Origin: Paenarthrobacter sp. PH39-S1
GTDB lineage: Bacteria > Actinomycetota > Actinomycetes > Actinomycetales > Micrococcaceae
NCBI RefSeq assembly: GCF_030063245.1
Contig: NZ_JASISR010000010.1
Coordinates: 62,001 to 126,000, forward strand
Direction of reading: 5' to 3'
DNA length: 64,000 nucleotides
The notes beneath the pieces are model-generated. The model worked only from the letters and a program-made list of their open reading frames with translations. It was not told where the DNA came from and did not search any database. Below, in pieces: positions 24,752 to 34,084 of this stretch. Position 1 is the first letter of the stretch. Every line of letters starts with the position of its first letter. A program made the translations under genes and the position numbers.

Positions 24752-27511
24752 TTACAGGCGCCCAACCAGTTCGCCCCTCGTCTTGACATTCAGTTTGGCA
24801 AAGATCTGATAAAGGTGTCCCTCAACGGTACGGATGGAGACGTCCAGAGCCAGCGCAATGTCTTTATTGGATGCTCCCCCGCCAGCCAGCAGCCCGATCT
24901 CGCGTTCCCGACCCGTCAGCGCGAGCGAACCGTCGGTGTGGACAACCGGACGCATGGGCAAGATGGCCTGGAGGGTGTCCAAGCGGTGCTGGGCGGCCCT
25001 GACCGTGGCCCGATCGCCGCGCTGACGAGCAAGCTCCACTGCGTGCGCCGTGAATTTTGCCTCCGCCGAATCCAGCCGGAGGCTTTGGGCCAGGTCCGCG
25101 GCCTTAAGGAAGGGCCGGGGGTCCTTCGCGCGGTTACCGGCCACGAAGAGCGTTCCGATGTCGGCCAGCGTTCCCTGCCGGCGGTTTGCGGTCTCTTCGA
25201 TCAGCCGCTCCACTTCCTCGCTGCCGGCAACAGAGGCTCCCATCAGGGCAATACCTGCAGACACGACGAGCCCCCGGGCTATATCCACTTGGGCACTCCT
25301 GATCAGCGTGGCCGCGGCATTCGGATCTCCGGTCCAGAGCCTGGCCATCAGGGCACAGTTTTCGGCAAGCGAGCGCGCCAGCCAGGAGTACGGTCCCGTG
25401 CAAGTGCCCATACGGGCGAGATACTGCAGCACCCGCGGCCTGTCGCCGAGCTGGGCGTAGGCATATGCCGTCACCGCGTACGCGAGGTATAGATGATCGT
25501 TCCCGGACCTTAGTTCCAATTGCGCCACAGCGCCCAGCAGCGGTTCCAGCGCTTCGTTCGCGCGACCTGCGTACGCCCACGCCAGTCCCTTAAACAGTTC
25601 TGCCTGACCGCCCCGATATTGCAGCTTCGCGGCGGGCCCGGACATGGCCCCGGCAAGCATACGCACGCATTCCTCCCATCGGCCCAAAAAGAACCGGCAC
25701 AGGAATTCGCGCCGGCCGAGCCGGTCGCGACGAAACGGCGGGCAATCGAGTGTCCCGATCAGTGAAGAAACTTCTCCGATCAGGGCAATAGCGTCAAGTT
25801 CCCGCCCGGTGAGGGCCCATGCCTCCGCGAGCAGGCTGCCCGCGGAAAGCCGGTACTCCACATCCGTTGAGTCCGAGCGGTAGATCTCTTCGAGCCTTGC
25901 AGCAATGGCGGCATAGTCGCCGAGGAAGACCGCCACCTCGAATTCCACGATTTCCAGCCGATGGGCGCCCCGTTCCAACTCCTCCAGCAGCCGGGGATCC
26001 GCCCCCGTCCGCCATGCCGCCATTCTTGCCCTCGCCGCCTGCAGGACTGCCAAGACCTCGACCGTGCCCCCGCTCCCCGGCATCAGCGCATCACAGAGTG
26101 CGACAATGTAGCCCACGTATTCCGCGGGGCGCAACGCATCCAATTGCCAGCTTGAAACATCCCGGAGCTCGCGCACGGCCGAATTCGCGTCGGAGAGCAG
26201 CAGGTGGCCGGCGGCTTTGACTTCCTGGCCCGCTACCCACAGGGGATCCAGCCGAGGGATATTTGCGGCTGTGCGTAAGGCAAACTGTGGGTTGTAAAGC
26301 TGGACGGCCAGCCGGGCCGCGGCCAATGCCGTGTCCGGCTCCAGGGCAGCACCGCAGTCCTGCGTCCACGCCGCATGGGCCAGAAGGTCATCCACATTCA
26401 TCGCGGACATGTCTGGTTTGAGCTCACGGACAATCCTGGCGTGTAACTCGCGGCTCCGGGCGGCCGGGACCCATCTGCGGACAATGTCAGCAACATAATG
26501 GTCCCGCAGCGCGACCCATTGCTGCGTCGCGCCCTCGATGTTGATCAGCCCGTCATCCTCCATCCAGGAAAGCTCGGCGGCGCCAAACATATCCATGGCG
26601 ACATCGAGCGGCAGCCGGCGCGCCAACGCCAGGACTTCAATAACCTCTCGGGTTGCTTCATCGGCGCGGGCCCACGTTGCCTTGAAAAGGTCCTCCACAT
26701 TGCCACCAAAGGTGGGCATTTCCTTCAGCACCCAGGTTTCTCCGCGCAACACCAAATTTCCGGTGCGCTGTTGTTCCGAGGTGAGCGCAGACAGGACGCG
26801 CGAATTACCCCGCGACAGCGAATACAGCACCGCAGCCGCACCGGAGCCGACGTAGTGGCCCAGAGTTCCGTGCAGAATCGTCTTGGTCTGCTGGAGCGTG
26901 AAAGGGTCAAGATCGAGTTGGACAAGTTGGCCGGTATCCAGGAAGTAGAGCAGGTCCGGCGGCACCAGGCTGGCGTCGGTGGCCAAAACTATGAGGCGAA
27001 CGGTTCCCGAGGCCACGAGATGAAGAATGACGGCTGTGCTCATCTCGTCCATGAACTGAACGTTGTCCAGGACGAGGTAAACGGGCTTGCCCCCGGCATC
27101 CTCGCGGATGGCTGCTGCGATTCCTTGAATGACGCACATCGGGTCGTCCAAGGCCTTCGGCGGTACCCGCGCCAGCATGAAGCCCAAATATCCATACGGA
27201 ATATTCTTCGCGGATTGCTCGCCGCGGAAGTACACGGGGTGGTTATCGGTGGACTGGCCCAGACAAGCACGAGCGAACGCCGACTTCCCCACGCCTGCCT
27301 CGCCCGTGACAAGTACTCCCAGATTGTCGGGGTCCGCCAGGAATTGGCGCAGCGCAGCAATCTCGGCCTCGCGCGCTGACCCCACCGCCCTGGCGCGTTC
27401 ATCGCCTGCGGACCATATAGTCCTGACATGTTCGATGGCGTCCGGTCGTCCCGGGAGTAAACCCGTTGCTCCCCGATCCCCGGACACGGAAATTTCTGCC
27501 CGCAACCTCAT
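24752..27511 (-). CDS. LAL-type LuxR transcriptional regulator 3
   Basis: 919 aa. Walker A LVTGEAGVGKSAFA (about 67-80), Walker B VYLVLDNVQFMDE, long repeat-rich helical region, and LuxR helix-turn-helix at the end (LTGREREIGLLAGGGASNKD, then SIRTVEGHLYQIFAKL). ATG 27511 follows GGGGGGA with a 9-nt spacer. It is the first gene of the LAL3-LAL2 run, under an AT-rich upstream region with a TTGACA-type promoter. The three LAL genes have the same layout and diverged sequence, indicating old duplications. Confidence 0.9.
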   Translation of the reverse strand: MRLRAEISVSGDRGATGLLPGRPDAIEHVRTIWSAGDERARAVGSAREAEIAALRQFLADPDNLGVLVTGEAGVGKSAFARACLGQSTDNHPVYFRGEQSAKNIPYGYLGFMLARVPPKALDDPMCVIQGIAAAIREDAGGKPVYLVLDNVQFMDEMSTAVILHLVASGTVRLIVLATDASLVPPDLLYFLDTGQLVQLDLDPFTLQQTKTILHGTLGHYVGSGAAAVLYSLSRGNSRVLSALTSEQQRTGNLVLRGETWVLKEMPTFGGNVEDLFKATWARADEATREVIEVLALARRLPLDVAMDMFGAAELSWMEDDGLINIEGATQQWVALRDHYVADIVRRWVPAARSRELHARIVRELKPDMSAMNVDDLLAHAAWTQDCGAALEPDTALAAARLAVQLYNPQFALRTAANIPRLDPLWVAGQEVKAAGHLLLSDANSAVRELRDVSSWQLDALRPAEYVGYIVALCDALMPGSGGTVEVLAVLQAARARMAAWRTGADPRLLEELERGAHRLEIVEFEVAVFLGDYAAIAARLEEIYRSDSTDVEYRLSAGSLLAEAWALTGRELDAIALIGEVSSLIGTLDCPPFRRDRLGRREFLCRFFLGRWEECVRMLAGAMSGPAAKLQYRGGQAELFKGLAWAYAGRANEALEPLLGAVAQLELRSGNDHLYLAYAVTAYAYAQLGDRPRVLQYLARMGTCTGPYSWLARSLAENCALMARLWTGDPNAAATLIRSAQVDIARGLVVSAGIALMGASVAGSEEVERLIEETANRRQGTLADIGTLFVAGNRAKDPRPFLKAADLAQSLRLDSAEAKFTAHAVELARQRGDRATVRAAQHRLDTLQAILPMRPVVHTDGSLALTGREREIGLLAGGGASNKDIALALDVSIRTVEGHLYQIFAKLNVKTRGELVGRL

Positions 27512-27629
27512 TCAAATATCCCCCCACTGCTAAAGAACCCCACGGGACCGCCACGACACCCCGCTTGTTCGAACACTACCCCGGCGGACCACCAGTAACC
27601 ATAGAATGCGGGTAACTCGGCGAAACTAA

Positions 27630-27662
27630 ACAACTTATCATGAAACTTGACAACTTTGTCAA
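27630..27662 (-). promoter_or_regulatory. promoter and 16-bp inverted repeat upstream of LAL3
   Basis: TTGACAA-CT-TTGTCAA (27647-27662) is an inverted repeat whose minus-strand reading gives a perfect -35 TTGACA (27662-27657). TGATAA lies about 16 bp further as a possible -10. The surrounding 120 bp are much richer in A and T than the genome around them. Confidence 0.45.
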
Positions 27663-27714
27663 CTACGAAGACAATTTTTTGCCCAGCGAATAGATGATTT
27701 TACTGGTGGCTGCA

Positions 27715-28305
27715 TCAAACTTCGCGCATGGCTCCGTGGAACTTCTGCTGCGCCTCCAGCAGACCGGCGGAAATCAGAAGCTCGGCGGCATCTGCCGCAT
27801 CCTGGATCAGGAATGGAAGGTCCTTGGCCTCAGTTGCGGAGAAGTCCTTCAGGACATGGGTTGCGGCGTCCGCGCGGCCCGGCGGCCGCCCAACACCCAC
27901 CCGCACGCGGTAGTAGTCCTTCGTACCCAAGGCTTTGGACATGTCGCGCAACCCGTTGTGGCCGCCCTCGCCTCCGCCGATCTTTAGTTTGATCGCGTCA
28001 AAGGGAATGTCAATTTCGTCGTGGACGGCGATGACATGTTCTGCATCCAAGTCAAAGAACTTTGCCAGCGCGGCGGCCGGTCCACCGGAGAGATTCATGA
28101 ACGTCAAGGATTTGGCCAAGACCAGTTTCGGACTGCCGATGCCGAGCCTGCCCTCGGCCACCAATGCGCGTGCCTTGTGGGTGCGGAATCCGGAACCCGT
28201 CCGCCGGGCCAGTTCCTCCACGACAAGATAGCCGATATTGTGCCGGTTACGGCTGTAGCCGGGCCCGGGATTCCCGAGCCCGACTACAAGCCAGGTATTA
28301 CTCAT
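27715..28305 (-). CDS. pth: peptidyl-tRNA hydrolase
   Basis: 196 aa, normal for Pth. The N-terminus WLVVGLGNPGPGYSRNRHNI contains the catalytic His and substrate Asn residues; TFMNLSGGPAAALAKFF and the loop HDEIDIPFDAIKLKIGGGEGGHNGL carry the catalytic Asp and conserved glycines. It frees tRNA from stalled peptidyl-tRNA in the cytoplasm. It starts 21 nt after rplY, the usual actinobacterial neighbour, and is probably co-transcribed with it. Confidence 0.97.
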   Translation of the reverse strand: MSNTWLVVGLGNPGPGYSRNRHNIGYLVVEELARRTGSGFRTHKARALVAEGRLGIGSPKLVLAKSLTFMNLSGGPAAALAKFFDLDAEHVIAVHDEIDIPFDAIKLKIGGGEGGHNGLRDMSKALGTKDYYRVRVGVGRPPGRADAATHVLKDFSATEAKDLPFLIQDAADAAELLISAGLLEAQQKFHGAMREV

Positions 28306-28326
28306 GTGGATCTACCGGTCGGGTTA

Positions 28327-28944
28327 TTACTCGGCGGCAGCAGGAGCATCCGCGGCCGGAGCCTCAGTCTCTTCGCCCAGATCCTGCTCTTCCGGTTCGG
28401 AGATATTCACGATCAGCAGTTCCGGATCGGCCAGCAGGACGGAGCCGGCAGGCAGGACGAGGTCGGCGGCGTAGATGTGCGCACCGACTTCGCGACCGGC
28501 AATGTCAACCTCGACGTGCTTGGGCAGGTTGGTGGCTTCCGCCTCCAGGGAGATGGTGACTTCCTCCTGGTTGGTGACGGCGCCCGGGGCGACTTCACCG
28601 ATCAGCACGACGGGAACGTCAACGATGACCTTTTCGCCCTTGCGGACTGTCAGCAGGTCAATGTGCTCGATGATCTGCAGCAGCGGGTCGCGCTGGATGT
28701 CCTTGACCAGGGCCAAGTGCACGTCGCCCTGAATGTCCAGGGTCAGCAGGGCGTTGGCACCGCGGACAGCGCGGGTGGTCTGGCGTTCCGGGAGGGCAAT
28801 GTGGATCGGTGCGGCACCATGGCCATAAATAACCGCCGGGATCTGGTTGGCACGGCGCGCACGGCGGGCGGAACCCTTGCCGAATTCGGTGCGGACGACG
28901 GCGGCAAGCTTCTGCTCGTCCTTCTTGACAGCTTTCTCAGCCAT
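28327..28944 (-). CDS. rplY: 50S ribosomal protein L25/general stress protein Ctc
   Basis: 205 aa, the long TL5/Ctc form: an N-terminal 5S-rRNA-binding beta domain (RTEFGKGSARRARRANQIPA, VIYGHG) and a C-terminal extension ending in an acidic Ala/Glu tail. It binds 5S rRNA in the large subunit. ATG 28944 is preceded by AAGGAG with a 7-nt spacer; a longer frame from 28959 lacks one. Upstream lies the prs hairpin terminator, so rplY has its own promoter in the 125-nt gap. Confidence 0.95.
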   Translation of the reverse strand: MAEKAVKKDEQKLAAVVRTEFGKGSARRARRANQIPAVIYGHGAAPIHIALPERQTTRAVRGANALLTLDIQGDVHLALVKDIQRDPLLQIIEHIDLLTVRKGEKVIVDVPVVLIGEVAPGAVTNQEEVTISLEAEATNLPKHVEVDIAGREVGAHIYAADLVLPAGSVLLADPELLIVNISEPEEQDLGEETEAPAADAPAAAE

Positions 28945-29069
28945 GAGTGACTCCTTCATTTCGTTTTTCGTTGATCAGCGGGGCCCCGGCAGGAAACTAA
29001 GGGCCGGAACTGAGGCCTAAACCAAGCCGACACGCCAAACGCGAAGGAGTTTAAGACCCAGTCGATAAC

Positions 29070-29096
29070 GGATCGGTGCCGCTGCGGCACCGATCC
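29070..29096. terminator. hairpin after prs
   Basis: GGATCGGTGCCG and CGGCACCGATCC form a perfect 12-bp stem with a CTG loop between the prs stop and the rplY start. No T-run follows on the minus strand, so termination is inferred from position and stability. Confidence 0.65.
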
Positions 29097-29162
29097 CTCG
29101 CCAAGGTATCGGGACAATCCTACCAGCCCGCTGGCCGCAGCAGCGCACCTCAGATCCGGGTG

Positions 29163-30143
29163 TTAGACCTGACCGTCGAACAGTGAGGTGACCGACCCAT
29201 CCTCGAACACTTCGCGGATGGCCCGCGCGATCAGCGGCGCGATGGAGAGTACCGTCAGCTGCGGGAAGCGCTTCTCGGCAGGGATCGGCAGCGTGTTGGT
29301 CACTACCACCTCGCGGGCGCCGCTCTCCGACAGCCGCTTTGCCGCCGGCCCTGAGAACACGCCGTGCGTCGCCGCGATGATGACATCCTTGGCACCGGCA
29401 TTCATGAGCACCTGGACCGCGCCGGAAATGGTCCCACCGGTGTCGATCATGTCATCAATCAGCACACAGGTCCGTCCCTGTATCTGGCCTACCACCGTTT
29501 TGGACATCGCCTGGTTGGGGACCGTCAGGTCGCGGCTCTTGTGCACGAACGCCAGCGGCGCACCGCCGAGGCGCTCCGCCCACTGCTCGGCAACGCGGAC
29601 GCGCCCGGTGTCCGGGGAAACCACCGTGACGTTATCCCCGCCGACGCGGGTGCGGATGTAGTCGGCCAGCAGCGGGATGGCCATGAGATGGTCCACCGGG
29701 CCATCAAAAAAGCCCTGGATCTGGCTGGTGTGCAGGTCAACGCTCATGATGCGGTCGGCGCCGGCGGTCTTGTACAGGTCCGCCACCAGCCGGGCGGAAA
29801 TCGGCTCACGTCCCCGGCCTTTCTTATCCTGGCGGGCATACGGGTAGAACGGCGACACCACCGTGAGGCGTTTGGCGGAGGCACGCTTAAGCGAATCAAC
29901 CATGATCAGCTGTTCCATCAGCCAGTTGTTCAGCGGGGCCGGGTGCGCCTGCAGGACAAACACATCGGTGCCGCGGACGCTTTCCGCGGAGCGGACATAG
30001 ATTTCGCCGTTGGCAAAATCATAGGCATCGATGGGCAGCAGCTCGGTGCCCAGCTCTTTGGCGATCTCCTGTGCCAGTTCCGGATGCGCCCGGCCGGCGG
30101 CAAGGACCAGTTTCTTCTCGCCATGTGCCGTAATTCCGCTCAT
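29163..30143 (-). CDS. prs: ribose-phosphate pyrophosphokinase (PRPP synthase)
   Basis: 326 aa, standard length. Motifs include the FANGEIYVR flexible region, YPYARQDKKGRGREPISARL, DLHTSQIQGFF and the PRPP-binding loop CVLIDDMIDTGGTI. It makes PRPP from ribose 5-phosphate and ATP for nucleotides, His and Trp. The start ATG overlaps the glmU stop by 4 bases (ATGA), giving the common glmU-prs operon. Confidence 0.97.
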   Translation of the reverse strand: MSGITAHGEKKLVLAAGRAHPELAQEIAKELGTELLPIDAYDFANGEIYVRSAESVRGTDVFVLQAHPAPLNNWLMEQLIMVDSLKRASAKRLTVVSPFYPYARQDKKGRGREPISARLVADLYKTAGADRIMSVDLHTSQIQGFFDGPVDHLMAIPLLADYIRTRVGGDNVTVVSPDTGRVRVAEQWAERLGGAPLAFVHKSRDLTVPNQAMSKTVVGQIQGRTCVLIDDMIDTGGTISGAVQVLMNAGAKDVIIAATHGVFSGPAAKRLSESGAREVVVTNTLPIPAEKRFPQLTVLSIAPLIARAIREVFEDGSVTSLFDGQV

Positions 30144-31714
30144 ACTTGTGTGCCCTCTTCTGTCGGTGCCTGGATGCTGGAGGAATCAGGGTCCGCACGG
30201 CGCGCGGAGACGGAGCCCGTGTGCCGGGCGGAGACGGAACCGGCGCGCTTGGCCAGCGTCCAGCCTTCCATGTTGCGCTGCGGGGAGACGTTGATGGCCA
30301 GGGCCCCGGCCGGCACGTCCCTGCGGATCACCGTGCCAGCCCCGCTGTAGGCGCCGTTTCCGACACTGACCGGGGCGACGAAGACGGTGTTGGAGCCGGT
30401 GCGGACGCCCGAGCCGATCACCGTTCGGTGCTTGTGTTCGCCGTCATAGTTCGCGGTGATGTTGCCGCAGCCGATGTTCGTGTCCTCGCCGATCTCAGCG
30501 TCCCCGGCGTAGCCGAGGTGCGAGAGCTTGGAGCCGCGGCCGATGGTGACGTTTTTGGTTTCATAGAAGGCGCCGATCTTGCCGTCCGCGCCCAAGACTG
30601 TGCCCGGCCGGAGGTACGTGAACGGGCCCACGTGCGCGTGCGCGCCGATCCTGGCGCCGCTGCCATGCGTGCGCGTCACCTCGGCGCCCTCCCCGATCTG
30701 CACATCCGTTAACGTGCTGTCGGGCCCGAGGACGGCGTCCCGGGCCACCGTGCAGGAGCCGTGCAGTTGGGTGCCGGGCAGGATCGTGACGTCCTCTTCG
30801 AGAAGCACCGTCGAGTCGATCCAGGTCGTGGCCGGGTCGATGACCGTCACGCCCGCACGCATCCAGGCCTGCACTGTTCGCCGGTTGTGTTCGGCGCCCA
30901 GCGCGGCCAGCTGGACGCGGTCGTTGGCGCCCTCGACCTGCCAGCGGTCCCCGGTCACAACGGCGGCGACCCTGCCGCCGTCGTTCCTGGCAATCGAGAG
31001 AACATCCGTCAGGTACATCTCACCTTGCGAGTTGTCCGCGGTGACCTGCCCGAGCGCGGCACGGAGCACGGCGGCGTCGAAGGCGTAAATGCCCGAGTTG
31101 ATTTCCCGGACTTCCCGCTCGACCGGGTTTGCATCCTTGTGCTCCCGGATCCCCAGCACCGTACCGTCGCCGGCGCGCAGAATCCGGCCGTAGCCGCTGG
31201 CGTCGTCAAGCACCGCGGTCAGTACCGTCACCGCATTCCGGTCCGTGCTGTGCACGTCGACAAGCTCCGCCAACAGGGCAGTTGTGAGCAACGGCACATC
31301 GCCATACGTCACCACAACGGTGCCCTCGAGGCCTTCCGGCAGTGCCTCCAACGCCGACTGAACTGCCCGGCCGGTGCCCGGGACGTGGTCCTGGTCGACA
31401 ATCAGCGCTTCCGGATACAGTGCCGAGATATGTTCGGCGACGAGGTCGCGTTCATGACGGACGACGGCGGCAAGGACCTTGGGGCGGAGCGCCCGGGCCG
31501 CGGCGAGGGCGTGCCCGACCAGCGAAATCCCGCCGATTTCGTGCAGAATCTTCGGTTTCCGGGACTTCATCCGGGTACCGGCACCGGCGGCGAGGATGAT
31601 CACCGCGGCCGGCTGCGTTTCCGGTTCTGCCGCCGGCTGGACGGGCGGGGAAACGGCTGCTTCGAATGCCGACGCGTCCCCAACCGCGCCTTCACTGGTA
31701 TTTCGGGGGCTCAC
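30140..31714 (-). CDS. glmU: bifunctional N-acetylglucosamine-1-phosphate uridyltransferase/glucosamine-1-phosphate acetyltransferase
   Basis: 524 aa. The N-terminal pyrophosphorylase domain has IILAAGAGTRMKSRKPKILH and VTYGDVPLL; the C-terminal left-handed beta-helix acetyltransferase has many hexapeptide repeats and ETKNVTIGRGSKLSHLGYAG. It makes UDP-GlcNAc for peptidoglycan and EPS. Extra Pro/Ala-rich residues precede the catalytic domain (about 1-38) and a low-complexity tail follows the helix. GTG 31714 has GGAG 9 nt upstream. It lies 163 nt downstream of tRNA-Gln. Confidence 0.97.
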   Translation of the reverse strand: MSPRNTSEGAVGDASAFEAAVSPPVQPAAEPETQPAAVIILAAGAGTRMKSRKPKILHEIGGISLVGHALAAARALRPKVLAAVVRHERDLVAEHISALYPEALIVDQDHVPGTGRAVQSALEALPEGLEGTVVVTYGDVPLLTTALLAELVDVHSTDRNAVTVLTAVLDDASGYGRILRAGDGTVLGIREHKDANPVEREVREINSGIYAFDAAVLRAALGQVTADNSQGEMYLTDVLSIARNDGGRVAAVVTGDRWQVEGANDRVQLAALGAEHNRRTVQAWMRAGVTVIDPATTWIDSTVLLEEDVTILPGTQLHGSCTVARDAVLGPDSTLTDVQIGEGAEVTRTHGSGARIGAHAHVGPFTYLRPGTVLGADGKIGAFYETKNVTIGRGSKLSHLGYAGDAEIGEDTNIGCGNITANYDGEHKHRTVIGSGVRTGSNTVFVAPVSVGNGAYSGAGTVIRRDVPAGALAINVSPQRNMEGWTLAKRAGSVSARHTGSVSARRADPDSSSIQAPTEEGTQV

Positions 31715-31723
31715 TAAGTGGCA

Positions 31724-31751
31724 CTCCTACCCGGACTGGATCCGTCGTCAA
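31724..31751 (-). promoter_or_regulatory. candidate promoter of glmU-prs
   Basis: On the minus strand TTGACG (31751-31746) and TAGGAG (31729-31724) are separated by 16 bp, just before GTG 31714. The -10 overlaps the proposed ribosome site, so this is tentative. Confidence 0.3.
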
Positions 31752-31877
31752 ACTGAGCAAAGGGTTAACGCAATGTTACCTTCCCGGGAAGCCGCCCTCG
31801 GTCACCGGACCGCTGCGGATTCCGCTGCCATGCGGCGCACTTCACCGAAACCGCCGAGCGAACGCGGGTATTCTCTG

Positions 31878-31949
31878 TTCCGCCCATAGGATTCGAACCT
31901 ATACTCCACAGCTCCAAAGGCTGGGGTGCTGCCATTACACCAGGGCGGA
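31878..31949 (-). tRNA. tRNA-Gln (anticodon TTG)
   Basis: A 72-nt cloverleaf read on the minus strand: acceptor stem TCCGCCC/GGGCGGA, D-arm with GTGTAATGGCAGCAC, anticodon stem CAGCC/GGCTG-type pairing around loop CTTTGGA (anticodon TTG), and T-arm with GGTTCGAATCC. Discriminator A; CCA is not encoded. It lies upstream of glmU and downstream of the ABC-F gene. Confidence 0.95.
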
Positions 31950-32177
31950 CCATGCCGGCGCCGCTGATTCCGCTGCTCCAGTCAGCCGTAGGCGTCCGGA
32001 AGCAATGCGGGCGGCCGCACGAGTATCTAGTTTGCCACGCCGGTGACCGTGCCCGCGACTCGGGATGTGATTCATCCTAGGACCGAAGCAATCCGCGCCG
32101 ACTTGCCCCCGGCGTGACGGGTGTACTTTCCCGCGTTCCGGGCAGAGGTATCAGCGCGCGAATGGATTGGCGACCGG

Positions 32178-33992
32178 CTAGGCGAGAGTGTCGGAGGCCT
32201 GCATCCATTCCTCCTCGAGGGCTTCCCTATCGGCCGCGAGGCCCTGCAGCTTGCGGTTCAGTCCGGTCAGCAGCTCGTGGTTACCCACGTTGGCTTCCAT
32301 CTGCCCGTTGAGCTTCTCCTCCTGCGCGGTGAGCTTGCCCAGCTGGCGTTCGATCCGGCCCAGCCCCTTGCGGGCTTCGCGTTTCTCCGCTTCGCTCGGC
32401 CCGGTCTTGGCCGGCGCCGCTGCGTCCTGTCCAGCCGCTGCCGGGCCCGATGTCGCGGCTTTCCCGGCGAGTGCGGCCTCGCGCAGCTGAAGGTACTGGT
32501 CCACTCCGCCCGGCAGGTCGCGGATTTTGCCATCGCCCAGCAGTGCCATCTGCCGGTCGGTGACGCGCTCCAGCAGGTAACGGTCGTGCGAGACCACCAC
32601 GAGCGTGCCAGGCCAGCCGTCCAGCACGTCCTCCACGGCGGCGAGCGTATCGGTATCCAGATCATTGGTCGGTTCGTCGAGCATCAGTACGTTCGGCTCC
32701 CCCACCAGCAGGCGCAGCAACTGCAGCCGGCGCCGCTCGCCGCCGGAAAGCTCGCTCACGCGGGTCCACTGCTTATCCTTGGTGAAGCCGAGCTGCTCCA
32801 CGAGTTGGCCAGCGGTCATGTCCTTGCCGCCGACGGCGAAGGAGCGTTTTTCCCGTTCGATGACCTCGATGACCCGCATGTCCAGGACGTCGTCAAGCTC
32901 AGTGACCTCCTGGGTGAGGACGGCCGTCTGGACCGTTTTACCGCGCTTAAGACGGCCCTTGGTCGGCGGTACCTGTCCGTTGAGCAGCTTCAGCAGGGTC
33001 GTCTTCCCGGAGCCGTTGACCCCGACGAGGCCCAGCCTCTCACCCGGCGCCAAGCGCAAGGTGATGTTGTCCAGCAACGGCGCGCCGCCGTCGTCGTCCG
33101 TTGCATAGGAAAGGGTGACGTCCTCCAGATCCAGCACGTCCTTGCCCAGCCGGGCAGTCGCCATTTTGCTCAGCGAGACCGAATCGCGCGGCTCGGGCAC
33201 ATCGGAAATCAGCTCGTTGGCCGCCTCGATCCGGAACTTCGGCTTCGCCGTCCGGGCCGGAGCACCGCGGCGCAGCCAGGCCAACTCCTTCTTGACCAGC
33301 TGCACCCGTTTGCTTTCCATCACCGAGGCGGAGCGGTCGCGCTCGGCGCGCGCCAGCACATATGCCGCGTAACCTCCGTCGAACGGGTCAACAATGCCGT
33401 CGTGGACCTCCCAGGTCCTGGTACAGACCTCGTCCAGGAACCAGCGGTCATGGGTGACGACGACGAACGCGCCCTCGTTCGCGCGCCAGCGGGTCTTCAG
33501 GTGGCGGGCCAGCCAGGCGACGCCCTCCACATCCAGGTGGTTGGTGGGTTCATCAAGCATTATCACGTCGTCATCGCCAATCAGCAGCTTGGCGAGCGCC
33601 ACGCGACGCTTCTGGCCGCCGGAGAGCGCATGCACGTTGGCATGCCAGTCGACCTCGCCGACCAATCCGCCCATGACTTCGCGGATCTTCGGGTTGGCGG
33701 CCCATTCGTGATCCGCCGCGTCCCCGACAATCGCCTCCCCGACCGTCAGGTCCGCGTCGAGCACGTCGGACTGGTCCAAGTACCCGACCTGGACGTTTCC
33801 GCGCAGCGTGACCCGGCCCTCGTCCGGGGTCTGGCGTTGGGCCAGCAGGCGCATCAGGGTGGATTTGCCGTCACCGTTCCGGCCCACGATGCCGATCCTG
33901 TCCCCTTCCTCCAGGCCTAGGGTAACGCCGTCCAGCACGGTACGGGTCGCGAACTGGACGGTGAGGCTTTCGCCGCCGAGAAGGTGTGCCAC
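32178..33992 (-). CDS. ABC-F family ATP-binding protein
   Basis: 604 aa with two ABC domains and no membrane segment. Domain 1: Walker A VGRNGDGKSTL, signature LSGGQKRRVAL, Walker B VIMLDEPTNHLD. Domain 2: VGVNGSGKTTL, LSGGERRRLQL, VLMLDEPTNDLD. A charged linker joins them and the C-terminus is an Ala/Lys/Glu-rich coiled coil, as in Uup-type proteins. ABC-F proteins act on ribosomes, relieving stalls or protecting from drugs. It follows ispE by 92 nt on the same strand. Nothing marks it as a resistance determinant; a housekeeping role is more likely. Confidence 0.93.
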   Translation of the reverse strand: MAHLLGGESLTVQFATRTVLDGVTLGLEEGDRIGIVGRNGDGKSTLMRLLAQRQTPDEGRVTLRGNVQVGYLDQSDVLDADLTVGEAIVGDAADHEWAANPKIREVMGGLVGEVDWHANVHALSGGQKRRVALAKLLIGDDDVIMLDEPTNHLDVEGVAWLARHLKTRWRANEGAFVVVTHDRWFLDEVCTRTWEVHDGIVDPFDGGYAAYVLARAERDRSASVMESKRVQLVKKELAWLRRGAPARTAKPKFRIEAANELISDVPEPRDSVSLSKMATARLGKDVLDLEDVTLSYATDDDGGAPLLDNITLRLAPGERLGLVGVNGSGKTTLLKLLNGQVPPTKGRLKRGKTVQTAVLTQEVTELDDVLDMRVIEVIEREKRSFAVGGKDMTAGQLVEQLGFTKDKQWTRVSELSGGERRRLQLLRLLVGEPNVLMLDEPTNDLDTDTLAAVEDVLDGWPGTLVVVSHDRYLLERVTDRQMALLGDGKIRDLPGGVDQYLQLREAALAGKAATSGPAAAGQDAAAPAKTGPSEAEKREARKGLGRIERQLGKLTAQEEKLNGQMEANVGNHELLTGLNRKLQGLAADREALEEEWMQASDTLA

Positions 33993-34084
33993 GGATCAAC
34001 TACTTTCAATAAGATTCAAGGCCAGCCATTCTACCCCGCGGGCCCGGGCCGGCTCCGCATGCCTTGGAACGGCGCCCAGGAGGC

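Noticed and set aside
32178-33992. Antibiotic-resistance ABC-F
   Set aside because: Sits in a housekeeping block and shows no linker feature that I can tie to a resistance subfamily.
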